This document shows, piece after piece, positions 25,084 through 37,577 of a stretch of 64,000 nt of DNA. Positions within the stretch are counted from its first letter, which is position 1. Each line of letters begins with the position of its first letter. The stretch is from Cornus controversa (taxonomy: Eukaryota; Streptophyta; Magnoliopsida; Cornales; Cornaceae): positions 44,656,755 to 44,720,754 of the forward strand of contig CM048853.1 of NCBI GenBank assembly GCA_026545225.1, read 5' to 3'. The translations under genes were made by a program, and so were the position numbers. The notes under the pieces are model-generated. The model was given only the letters and a program-made list of their open reading frames with translations. It had not been told where the DNA came from and did no database searches.

Positions 25084-26579
25084 ATGACGGAGGAGCAGAA
25101 CAGGAGCAGCAGTTCTTCATCCGATTCCAACCCTTGCCCTATTTGCCTCGGCCCTGTAGTTGAAGACTCCTATCTGGATCGATGTTTCCGTATGTTCCTC
25201 TTTCTCTCTCTAGAATTTCGTGGACCAATGCTGTCAAACCCACGAATTATTCATTCTTTTGCATTTAATCATATAATTTTGCATGATTTTAGTTTTCTTT
25301 AATTTTCAAAAATCAATTACAGCTCAATTTTTATGTTGCCCAAGGTTAAAAGCATATATAAATCATAGAGGTGAGCTGATAGATTTATACTTATGCACTA
25401 CTCCAAAATGATCATTGAATTAGAGAAAGTAAGATATTGGGAACCCATGACAGCGTATACTGTAATATATGACACAATTTAATTTCTCTGTCTACTCACA
25501 CATCTATATATGACTTGTTAGTTCAACTGAGCAGTATAATGTTTGGGTTGAATATTATTAAAGTTTCAAACTTGCTATAGTTCAACTGAACTGTATAATG
25601 TTTTAGTTGAATGAAATTAAAGTTAATTTTTTTTGAAAACCCTTTTAGCTGTAATGTCTCTTAAGCCGGAATTTCTGATTATTTGTTGCAGATAAGTTTT
25701 GCTACAACTGCATTGTACGTTGGACAAAAGTGGTTGCTAGCAAGCATTCTCGCCCACCTTCCTCTGTAAAGTGTCCTTTATGCAAGGTTTGTTTTAAATT
25801 TTACATTTATGATTCTTCTACTTCTATACTAATTTGGTGCAAGTGATATTTTCTAACCATTCTGTTTGCCAATGCGATATTCATGTCAAATGTCATTAAT
25901 GATGCATTCCAAGTTATCTTGCATTTCTTGATTTCTTGCACTCAACCCACCATAGGCTTTTCCCAGCTACTTGGGGTCGGCTATTTCTTGAACATGTACA
26001 AGTTTAGAACATTATAGAGGGCGTATGTTCTCCCTCATGTATCAGTATCTAATCCATATATCGGAATTTCAGTCAAATTAACGCTTTATGTCTACTGAGC
26101 AGACAGAAAATTTCTCTATAATACATGGATATGATGGAAGTTCTTTTCAACAGCATTATGTTAATCGGGATTCTGGAAATAGGTATGTGATCCATTGATC
26201 ATTTTTCTTTGTCTTGACTTCCGTATTTGAAAATGTTATAATTTGCACTACTTACATGATGCCTGCAGTGTTTTCTTTTCAAAAGCTCACAAGTATAGAC
26301 TACAGTGCTACTACATTGAATCAGGTATCTGCTGCTCATCTTTTTGATACATTAATACTTTTGATTCTGTTGGTTGTTTGCTGTACTCTTTCCTGATAAT
26401 CCAACATTATCTGTATCCTTCCCTGTTAAATTGTGTATTCAACAGTTACCATTAGTGAGAAATTCAATGTATCACGGTATTGGAAGTGCCGCAGGTATCT
26501 TCAGCCAAATAAGTGGCTGCATAGCTGGCTGAGAAGGGAAATTCAAGCTTTAATTCAGGTTCGTGGTTCATCAGATTTC

Positions 26580-26630
<51 letters not shown>

Positions 26631-28529
26631 CAGTGCATTTCTTCTCTTGTAATTAGAAATGTCGATCTGCTCTCTCTTATGAACAGTCTTAGTTTATGTT
26701 GGTGCACATATTTTCTTTTAAGCATAGATTTTGATGTGTTTAGTATTTATCCTGCTGAAGTGAGATCTAAGACACTAAAGTTATGTTTGGGAGCATGGAA
26801 TTGGTGTATTGTAATTCAAATTGGAGAAAGTTAGTCCAAACTTTAAACGAAATTTCTTCCAATTCCAATGAGCTGATTCCATACTTCCAAATGCAACATA
26901 AGGGTATTCTAACTTAAGTTTTATATCCACTTAGGGATGGCAACGGGGCAGGGACCCCAATTCCATCTCCATCCCCGTTTAGCAAAGCCTCCCATCCCTG
27001 CATAAAACCATTTATTAAATGGGGTAGGGACGGGTTTAGGAGAGTACTTTTGTAATTGTGTTTGTACTCTTTTTTAGTCTTTACACTCTTATATGATAAA
27101 GTTCATGGTAATTTACATGTGCACCACCAATAGGATTTCAGCAAGTAAAGGATTATATATATAACTATATAAGGGTAATTTTGTATTTGTATAATATATA
27201 AGGGTAATATGATAAATATATAATATAAATGGGGCGGGGTGGGGGAGCCTATCCCCGTCCCCACCCTGCAACTGCGCGGGTTTTCCCCTCTCACCCCATA
27301 ATCACCCCAAAACCATTTAGACTCCTCCAAAACCGTCTCAAGCGGGGCGGGGCGGGCGTATTTTGCCATCCCTATATCCACTGAATCATTTTGGATTCTT
27401 AATATACTACGGAGGTGAGCTATGGATATGATTTGAGATATTCACGTGTTATTTTGTGTGCTGCACAATATTGATATCCTCTCTATATCATATTGTGCAT
27501 TTAATCTATTAACTTGTTATGTTAATTTTGCTGACATCACAATTGTGATGACACATGCCTCATTGAACAAATCAATTCCCCTTTCTAAGTTGTTCCATTT
27601 TCCAGTGAACAGAGGGGAGGCTTTATGTTATGAAGTTCCCTAGATTTCTAGTTTTTCTTCCAATTTGGATGGTATGAAAATTTTGATCAATTATATCCCA
27701 TTTTAGAAGAAGTGAAATTTTTGCAATTGTCCATTCTGAATATTTGGAAATTCTGAACAATGCTAAAACTGATGCCAAAGTCATGCTTTTTGTCTATACA
27801 GCTATGATGGTGACTCACAAAGTTTAACCTGGATTGTCCCTTTTTTATCTGAACTCTATGGTGTTACGAATTCCTAACATGCTCCCTTCACTTATTCATA
27901 TGTAGGAGGAAGATGTTGACATTATCGTGCATCACATACTTGGGGCAATAGACTCGTTGAGAAGGTAATTACTAATGTTGATTGTTATTTTGCATACAAT
28001 TGACAAATTTATAGTTGACCATGGGACTAAAGCAAATAAAAGTAACCATTCAAATCTTTTTGATATTGTTTTCAGCTCTCTATTTTAATTGAATGTCAAA
28101 AGTTGTCTTCTTTTTTCCTCTCTCTCTCTCTCATTTTTCCTCCCAAACATGAAGTGATCAGAATAAATAGTAATTATCATATTGTTCTTTCTTGTATTAT
28201 ATGAATTTACACCCAACCCAATATATTCCAGCAAAGAGCTAAAATATCCGAGAAGTACACCTGAAATGGAACACGAAGATTTCAAGGCCTTGGTGTCTCA
28301 ATTGGCAAGACCTTTCTTAACAGGAAGAACAGATCGATTTGTGAATGAGGTAGAACTGTTTCTAGCTTCAGGATTAAATATTGAAGCCTATGACAAAGTT
28401 TATATGCAGCATTTGGGTTGGAAAGTTCCAGGGGTAACCAGTGACGACGAGGAAGGAGAATTTCATGAACACACACCTTCAGTTCCAATCCTGTATTTCT
28501 TTGATGAGGACTCCGATGAACTTGATTGA
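25084..28529 (+). CDS. TOPORS-like RING-type E3 ubiquitin ligase
   Basis: Seven coding exons (25084-25189, 25692-25786, 26103-26182, 26269-26324, 26446-26558, 27906-27964, 28232-28529) join in phase to 268 residues. The RING is complete: C18, C21, C34, H36, C39, C42, C63 and C66, with CPICLGPVVEDSYLDRCFHK resembling animal TOPORS (CPICL..SYLDRC.HKFC). The downstream part also follows TOPORS: RRYLQPNKWLHSWLRREIQA, EEDVDIIVHHILGAI, then LARPFLTGRTDRFVNEVELF. The C-terminus is acidic. TOPORS proteins are nuclear ubiquitin (and SUMO) E3 ligases; the function of the plant members is little known to me. An in-frame ATG at 24970 would add 38 hydrophobic residues but lies upstream of the TATA-like run and at the MITE edge, so 25084 is preferred. 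Intron 5 (26559-27905) carries a hAT-type element. Confidence 0.88.
25953..25985 (-). mobile_element. Short LINE 3'-end scrap
   Basis: The minus strand reads TAGCCGACCCCAAGTAGCTG then GGAAAAGCC, the characteristic 3' terminal motif of plant L1-type LINEs. Only about 33 bp is recognisable, in intron 2 of the TOPORS-like gene. Confidence 0.5.
26583..26629. repeat. (TA)n microsatellite in intron 5 of the TOPORS-like gene
   Basis: An uninterrupted TA run of more than 20 units directly after exon 5. Confidence 0.95.
26924..27382. mobile_element. hAT-type non-autonomous element with 8-bp target-site duplication
   Basis: The direct repeat TATCCACT lies at 26924-26931 and 27375-27382. The 443-bp element between begins TAGGGATGGCAA and ends TTGCCATCCCTA, an exact 12-bp inverted repeat. 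The subterminal regions are G/C-rich (GGGGCGGGG / CCCCGTCCCC) and the centre AT-rich. An 8-bp duplication fits the hAT superfamily (established). A second member is at 54542-55071. It has no transposase. Confidence 0.9.
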
Positions 28530-30559
28530 GCAGAAGGAATTAGTATTTGCTTTCTTTTAATTTTTATGTTCTGTTCCCTTCGCCCAAGTGGTAGTATTCA
28601 TTTGCCAATTTTTGTATGGGAAAGAAAGAGAGGGAAAGGAGGAAACAATATATGAGAGAGGGATGGAAGAGAATCACCTTGATGTATATATATATATATA
28701 TATATGTATAAGAGAAGGTAGAAAGAAATTTTATCTAAAATAAAATTTTGGAGCATCTACTTCTCTTCTGCATTTTTCTTGATTGAAATGTTGTCACATG
28801 AAGAGATTCTTACATTGAAAGGAAAATTTTGTCCTTGAATCTTGTCATTCCTGATTCTCTGTATATTGATGGCGAAACAGTGAGAGAACATTTTTGTGAT
28901 AGTGTACTGGATAGAGATCTATTACAACAAGTGATTTTCTACATGGAAAGTTCGATTTTGCAATCACAGTGGCTGCATCAACAGTTTCTTGTATCTATGT
29001 AGGGAAATTGTTTGTGCAGCCATTGTGACTGTATACAGTTGCCATTAAAGTTGGGGACTTGGATCCTCTTCAAGTTTGGTATCCCCAAGCGAACATCCAA
29101 CGGTTCTAAACATGCCATTTAATCTTTTTATTAGAATTAAATTGTGAAGAGATCGTACATGATTGAGTAGTACAACAAGTAATGAGTTGACATATCCGTA
29201 ATCGTTCGATCAAACTTGGAGATAGCTGTAGAGGAAAAAAAACTCAGAGAGAATCGATTTTCACAATTTATTTGTGCACAATTGCACAAATATAATTTTC
29301 CTTTCCAATAATGTAAAGATAAAAAGCATCACATGCGAATAATACATAGTGCTTTAATTTGTTGGTAAATAGGTGGAAGCCTCGCTAATTACTTATTTTG
29401 CTGAGGTCTGACATTTTGAATTACTTGTCTCTTTCTTTCTTTCTTTTTTTGAAAAAGAATAATATCAAACAACAAAGGATAATGATATATCTTGCGAATT
29501 CGAATTTTTCCGAATAAAATTATGTGAGTGTGTCATTCTCCACTCACATAATTTTATTAGAAAATATCCTAATTCAGACTCTCAATTGACAAAGATGGCC
29601 CTCTCACGTCAAATGGAACTATCTCTATATTAACTCCTAATTCTTTTGCTGGGGCCAATAGTTGCTTAAGAATTGCACTTTGTCTTCTTAAATCAGCTAT
29701 CTTAAGCCTACTTTTGCTTAATTAGAAGAAAGGGACATTCACTATGCATAAAACTAATAAGTGACCTTCCTCAATAGAAGGTGTTTGAATTAAAATCTTG
29801 ATGGTTGGCTAGGATGCACGGATAGAAACACATACAGACACAAAGATACCATAATTATTTTAAAAATATATATAACACACATATGACAGAGATGCCTCAA
29901 AAAATATATATTATTATATAAAAAATAATAAAATTTGCTCATTTTATTCACCTTATCATGAATTAAATTAGTAATTTGGAGTTTAGAGTTACATGTTTGT
30001 TGTCTTTGTGTTCTAAAATTTTATATTATTTTTTTAATTAACCAATAATATATTTTAAAATTACACTGAAATCACATTATTAAATGAAAACTAATAAAAA
30101 AAAAAAATTATCTAAATTTCAAGACACTAGTAGTATGAAATATGTGTCCAATAATATCAAGATACCCCTAAAAGAAGTGATAGTGTTTTTCATATTGTTG
30201 CTTTGCGCAATCTTTTTTTTACTTACTAGTTACTACTACTTCCAGTCCCTCCCTTTCTTTTTCTTTGTGGATGTGATTCAATTTTATCCAATCCTATCTT
30301 CGTAGACAACAAGGATTGGCTATAGAAAGCAAATAATTCATAAAACAGAGAATCAGAGGGGCAAAATCGTCAATAGAGTGAATTAGTTCATATCTGAAGG
30401 TAAATGATGTTTGCCAGGCGATGTTGAATGAAATAACCAATTAACCATAGCCACAAAACAAAAGGAACGATGTCGTATAGATGATTCCTTAGACTTTTTC
30501 AGTTTAACACGAGCGGGAGTGAAAGCTGAGAGATAGAGAGAGAGAGATAGAGAGAGGGG
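28530..30559. other. Intergenic DNA between TOPORS-like and AMI1 genes
   Basis: The first 200 bases probably hold the TOPORS-like 3' UTR. There is a TA microsatellite at 28684-28705, a foldback hairpin at 29513-29558, and AT-rich DNA at 29800-30300. The last about 40 bases (30524-30559) are a GAGAGATAGAGAG-rich stretch that should be the AMI1 5' UTR. No other gene was seen. Confidence 0.5.
29513..29558. repeat. Perfect 18-bp-arm inverted repeat (hairpin)
   Basis: The arm AATAAAATTATGTGAGTG (29513-29530) and its exact complement (29541-29558) flank a 10-base loop. Weaker complementarity extends outward to about 29490 and 29583. It could be a foldback MITE scrap or a small-RNA hairpin. Confidence 0.85.
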
Positions 30560-31055
30560 ATGGCGAGGGACTCTGATTATGGAGCTTTCATGGAGAAATT
30601 TATTCTACAACCAAGCTCTTCATCTCAGGAGCTTCCATTGAATGGCCTGACCTTTGCCGTTAAAGACATGTGAGTTCCTTCACTTTCAGCTCTTACCAAA
30701 TATGATTCAATTAATTCAATTCTGTGATTTCCCTCATAATTTCACTCTGTAATTTTTTCGGGTCTCACTTATAATAATTTTTTCTATATGATCCAAGCTC
30801 ATAAGCCAATTTCACGTAATGGGTACTCTTTTTTCCTTTTTTAATTATGAATATATGAACTATAAATGTAATAATGTCTCAGTTAGCACGATTAAACTCT
30901 TTTTCTTGCACTATTTTCATGATATCACTCTTTTCCTTTCTTTTGTTTGTTTATTTGTTGTTGTTAGGAATGAAATGATGTGAAGTGGTTTAACCAGTTT
31001 TTGTCTATTTCCAAACTCAAATATCAATTTCATTCATTGGTTTTAGTATTCGTTT

Positions 31056-31097
<42 letters not shown>

Positions 31098-32991
31098 AGT
31101 GTGTTATCTCCTTTTAATTTGACCTTTGGAAGCAGATTTGATGTGGAGGGATACGTGGCTGGGTTCGGAAATCCGGATTGGGCACGAACTCATTTGGCTG
31201 CTACGACAACAGCTCCGGCTGTGTTGGCTGTCTTAAGGGGAGGTGCCACATGTGTGGGAAAAACTGTAATGGATGAAATGGCATACAGGTTAGTCAAAGA
31301 CCCAGTTTTGTTACATACCCATTTTCTTAAGTATTTAATCTTGTTTTATGGGGCATTTGGATAACATTATTGTGCATTCTGAAGTAAGTGTGTATAACTT
31401 TATATATGAGATATCCACCAGTGTGACAAATTTTACAACTTTCAATAATTGTCACGAATTACTTATTTATTGATTATTCTGTTGAATATATTGAACACAA
31501 TCTGATTACATTATTTATAGCTAATGAAGCAATTTTGAACTTAACAAAATCTTCTTAAAAAGCTTATGAGAGACGAGTACATTGGTAAAAGCTCATGATT
31601 CAGTTTGAGCAATCACTTTGTGCTAACTAGTGCTGGAGGTTAGGTTTAAAGGCAATTCACCCCCAAAACACCTTGAAGAGGTGAAACACGAATTGATTAT
31701 GGTCTTTTGTCATATGATATGATAATCACTAAAATTACATATGTATTTTACTATTTCATATCGATTTTCAAATTATGTTGTAGTTTTTTTTTCCCCACTG
31801 AGTTGTTTCAATTTTTGTAGTTACTATCTTTACAATTTAACCCTTTACAACAGAAAAAAAGGAATGAAAATGATTCATTCATTATTAGAAATTCCAAATT
31901 CCATATAAAATAAACCCAAATATGTCATTTTGTTAACAGCTGTCAAATTGCCACAGCTTCTGGCATGTAAAATATAAACTGAGATGGTAACATTGGAATA
32001 TTTGCAATATGAGTTTTTTTTTTTACCAGGCACTTCTTGGGAATGAAATGTGTAAGTTTTTTTTTTTTTTTTTTGATGGTATTAGAGACATGGCTGTAAT
32101 TATAATTTGTTTTTGTCAGTCAGATGACTAGGTTGTGTAGTTGGTACAATTTAAGGGGTTACATTCCATGACTAAAGTTTATTTGATAAATATATATTTT
32201 CTTCAGGAAAGATTTAAAATTCTCTGTTTCAGGAATTGTAGGTAAAGGATCAAATGTAGATACAGTGACTACGTTGATAAAATGTGGCTCTGATTTTGGT
32301 GGAGATTGAGTTTTGACCACATAGGACCAAACAAGTTTCTAGTGTTAATTTTGGCTACATATTTAATATAAAAGTCTTTAATTCTTTTTTCTGTTCTACA
32401 TCCAAAAGAATGGGGCACGGTGTGTTTGCTTGTTAATCATCAAAGAGAGATAGGAGGAAAGGCCTTCAACCTACATGGGTCCACAAAGCTTTTAGATGAA
32501 GTAGAAAATTATGAACAGAAGGTTGGGGACAGTTTTAAAAATTAATTAAATTTTGTGGTCGTGGGAGACCATGATCATGATAAAAGTGAGGAGAATCAAG
32601 GTACAGGAGGATGGGATAGAGAGTCCACCTGGGTTTGAGAAATTGCCCATAACCTAACATAATGGGGATGATACTTGTGGTTGAATAACATAAAAGGAGA
32701 GAAAATTTGATCAAAAGAAAATTTTCATTGAAATTCCTTAATGACAATGATGGAGAATCAGGTAGTAATTCCTAAATATGCTGGTCACGTTTTTGCATCT
32801 TACAAGGCCATGAGTTATTGGTGTTGATTCAGGTTAGATTAGAAAATATGCGAACTATCATACCTGAAAGTGATCAAGAATTTAGGTTCTCTCTGTTCTG
32901 ATAATGACAGAATAAGATATAGAGGATGATCTGCCCAAATGAATCACGAAGATCAAGCAGGATCAAGGTTCTTTTGAATTTCAAGCTTAAT

Positions 32992-33062
<71 letters not shown>

Positions 33063-36000
33063 GAGTAGAAATTTATGTATTGTATTGTATGTGATTCATC
33101 TCTCTTGGAGGTCAATATATAATATAATGATTATAATCAATTAACCTAAAATTAAGGTAACAATGAATCAACCTAAATCAGTGATATAATCAATCAAAGG
33201 CTAAACTAAAGGGATACAATCATAAATCAACCTAAAATTAGGGATACAATGAATTAACCTAAATTAGTGATATAATCAATGAAAGGCTAAACTAAAGGGA
33301 TACAATCATAAATTACGGGAGAGATTTTAGGTTGGTATAACACTCTCCCGCAAATCCGACGATCGAGGAGAGACGAGATTTGATCGTAACAATTGATATC
33401 GAAATGTAGACAGGCCCTTGGTGAGAATATCAGTAAGCTAATCAGTAGAAGGAACAAACTGAACTCGATAAGTACCACCAAGAATATGCTTTCATATAAA
33501 GTGATAGTCGATCTCAATGTGTTTGGTATGAGCATGGAAGACTGGATTTGATGCCATATAAGTTGTGTTGAGGTTATCACAAAACAAGGTGGTAGGTCCA
33601 AAGAGAGGGAACTGTAACTCGTGAAGAAGCTGAGAAATCCAAGAAGCGTCAGCACAAACATGAGCATGAGAGCTATACTCAGCTTCAACAGATGAGTGAG
33701 AAACTGTTTGTTATTTCTTAGCACTCTAAGAGATAAGATTTAAGCCTAAAAACACACCGAAACCAGTAGTAGAGTGACGAGTGTCAGGGCAACCAGCCCA
33801 GTCAGCATCGGAGGAAGAGTGAGTGGACTGAAAGACTGACAAAAATATAAACCAAATTCCAACGAACCCTTCAAATATCGAAGAATGTGTTTAGCAGCAA
33901 TCAGATGTGGAGATCGAGGAGCACTCATAAACTGAGCAACATGATGAACAACATAAGTAATGTCTGGACGAGTGAAGGTGAGATACTGAAGGGAGCCAAC
34001 AATTTGTCTGTACTCAGTGGCATCAGGTAATTGATCACCAGTTAGATGAGAAAGCTAGTTAGTGGCACAAATTGGAGTATTGCAAGGTTTGCAGTCAGTC
34101 ATAGAGTGACGGCGGAAAACATCAACATTATACTTGGACTGAGAGAGATGAAGACCAACAGCAGTAGAAGTGGCTTTAAGTCCCAAAAAATAAGAAAGAG
34201 GACCAAGATGAGTGAGCTCAAACTCCTTACCAAGGGCAGCAACAAAGGAGGAGAGAAGAGATGGTTGGTTGTCTGTCAGAATAATGTCATCAACATATAG
34301 TAAAAGAATCATAATATTCGAAGACCTACGAAAGCTAAACAGAGAAGGATTAGCTCGACTCTGAAAAAAACCAAACTGCAGTAAGAAACCACTGAGACGC
34401 TGGAACCAAGCACGAGGAGCCTGCTTAAGGCCATAAATGGCTTTGTGAAGACGAGATACATGATTGGGGTGAGCTAGATCTATAAATCCTAGAGGTTGGC
34501 GCATAAAAATTGTAGTATCCAGAAAACCATGAAGAAAGCATTCTTCACATCTAGTTGGCAAAAAGTCCATCCAAAGGATACATCTAGAGCAAGAACAATC
34601 CGAACAGTTGTAGGTTTGACCACGTGGCTAAAGGTTTCGTCAAAATCAATACCTGGTTGTTGATGGAAACCCTTAGCAACTAATCGGGCCTTGTACCGCT
34701 CAATAGAACCATCAGATTTTCGCTTGAGCTTGAATATCCACTTACAACCAACCACATGCTGTTAAGAGTCAGGATGAACAAGAACCCATGTCTGATTCTT
34801 GAGAAGAGCATTGAACTCAGTGGTCATGGCTTGACGCCACTCAAGAAACCGAACGACCTGAGTAAAACAAGTCAGTTCTTCTGAAGGAAGAGAAACTTGG
34901 GCTAGAAGAGCCCGGGGGAGCAGATAACGAATAGTGCTATCTGTACGTACTAAAGGACGATGTGTGCCAGCCTTCTGTCGAGTAACCATGGGATGACGTA
35001 CAATCGGAGAGCCAGGATTTGATGAATAGCTATCTGACGTAGGCATGGGAACCCTAGGAGAGGGTGGTGCAGTGGGAATGGCAGAAGTGGAAGAGTGAGG
35101 CTGTCAACGTTGATAAGTATGCAAGGGTGCCAAAGATGGCTGTGGCACAAGCGGAAGCAAAGTTGGCGGTGGTGAGTCCGGAGATGGCAAGAAAACTGGA
35201 ACAAAAGCCCATTCTGAAGATTTTGAAGTATGAGAAGGTAATGGTGCAATAAAGGGGAAAAACTGCTCATTAAAATGAACATGTCGAGAGATGTAAATTA
35301 TGCCAGTAATGTGATCAAGGCACTTGTACCCTTTGTGCTACAAACTGTAACCTAGAAAAACACACTTAATAGTTCTAGGTAAAAGTTTGTTAGTCAGATA
35401 AGCACCCAAATGTGGATAACAAGCATAACCAAAGACTCGCAACTTAGAGTAGGATGGAGTTTTGCCATAGAGATGAGAAAAATGAGAAGACCACTAAAGA
35501 ACAGTAGTGGGAAGATGATTGATGAGGAATACAGTAGCAGAAAAAACATGATCCCAGTAACTCAGAGGAATATGACTTGTGAGAAGAAGAGTATGAGCCA
35601 TGTCAGCAATGTGACGGTGTTTGCATTTAGCAAGATCTTTTTGTTGAGGAGTGTGGAGACAGGAAAACTGATGATGGATTCCAAGAGAGGAGCATAAAGC
35701 CTTGAAAGAATTATTATCATACTTCTTGCCACCATCACTCTGGAACTGTTGCAAAGAAGCAATAAATTGGATTTTAATATATGATAGAAAACTCTTGAAG
35801 TGGTCAAGAACTTCAGATTTGTGTTTCATAAAATATAATCATGTGAATCGAGTATAATCATCGGTAAATAACACATAGTATCTAAACCCTTTAATATCGG
35901 ATGATTTGCAAACTCCGGATGCACACAATCACCCAAAAATCACATGCATCATTTAAGTCCAGGCTTCACCTTTGTTGAGTCTTGAACTGGAGACCTAAGG

Positions 36001-36778
36001 AGAATACCCCCCAAAGGCCTTACCAGTTGAGCTAGCCCATGAGGGCTATTAATTGCCAATATGGCTGACTAAGATTATGAGAATGATGCTTTTGACAACA
36101 CAAAAGAAAATTATTTGTTTGAAAATTGAGCCTATGATTTGCAAGAAGAATTGGAAGAAAGTAGTGGAAAGCTCAATTACTCAAGCAAGGGATGAACGGT
36201 GAGTTACAGTACAATTGATAAAATAGTTTTGCTTGTTTTAAATTGCTCACTTGTTTGTAGCCCTCTAGGGTCTAATCCAGGGAAGATGGGATAGTTCCTG
36301 TGTGCTCTGTAATTAGCGCTTTTCTGTAATAAATTAATTCAGGTACTTGCCAAACCTCCACGTACAAGGTGTTTTAATTTGAAAAAAAGAGAGGAAACAG
36401 ATAGAACAAAATAATGCCATTTACTGGAGAGGCATTTAGGGAATCTTCCATGAAAATGAGGCAGTGCCATTTTTTATACTCGTGCTCTTGGCCTTTTTTT
36501 CCTGTTCATCATCCAAATGGAACTATGTTTTTTCTTTCTATAGCATATAATGATCATTTTGTCAAGGTTACATCTAGTAAAACTGAATCATGTTTAGGAT
36601 TCTTAGGAAAGGGATCACTTGATTTTGTATTATCCCTTTCTCTTTTGTTGTAACCTCAATTGTTTTATTAATCCATTCCAATTAATGATTTTTGTGCATT
36701 CAAATTTGGATCCCAGCAGCTTATGAGGTGCTTTAGGCCTTCACCTAGTTCTTCTTGCACATACTTGTAAGTTAAATA

Positions 36779-36813
<35 letters not shown>

Positions 36814-37535
36814 CATTTTGCAGTATAAATGGAGAAAACAAACATTACGGGACACCAACCAATCCGTGCGCACAAGATCGTATCCCTGGAGGATCTTCAA
36901 GTGGATCTGCTGTTGCAGTTGGTGCAATGCTTGTAGATTTCTCCCTGGGTGAGTTTTTTCATTACTGGATAACTTTTGGTGGTTTTTAGTAGATCCTTCA
37001 GTAAATGAACAAAAGGGTCCTGTCTATGCAGGTACTGACACTGGAGGAAGTGTAAGAGTTCCTGCATCATTCTGTGGGATTTTGGGGTTTCGCCCTTCTC
37101 ATGGTTCTGTTTCAACTACTGGAGTTATTCCTATGGCACAGAGTTTTGACACTGTTGGTGAGGAACCATCTCGATGCTGAAACGATAATCAGCTGCATGA
37201 TTTTTTCTTTTTACAATTATTTTTAACTAGTGGAAATTCAACTATGCCTAGAGAAGCCTAAATGCAATATATGGGCCAATTAATGTTCATTTAGGTGCAA
37301 TGGTAGAAAAGTATTCAAAATCTTGGAACCGAAGAAGTGAACTTTTTCTTGTAAAAAATGTCTATTAAGACTTCGTGAGTGGGTGGATTCTGCATTTCTT
37401 TTAAAGAGGGTTACTTGTAAATCTAGCAGGAAGAAGAAGAATATCTTTTCCAACACTTTGGCGGCCTGGTGGCTTACTGGATTAACTCAAATTAGACAAT
37501 ATCATGTTGAGGAATGCTTACTATCCAGCAATACC

Positions 37536-37577
<42 letters not shown>

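Noticed and set aside
34046..35697. Plus-strand open frames opposite the copia relic
   Set aside because: They are complements of the clearly homologous minus-strand integrase and RT frames and have no family resemblance themselves.
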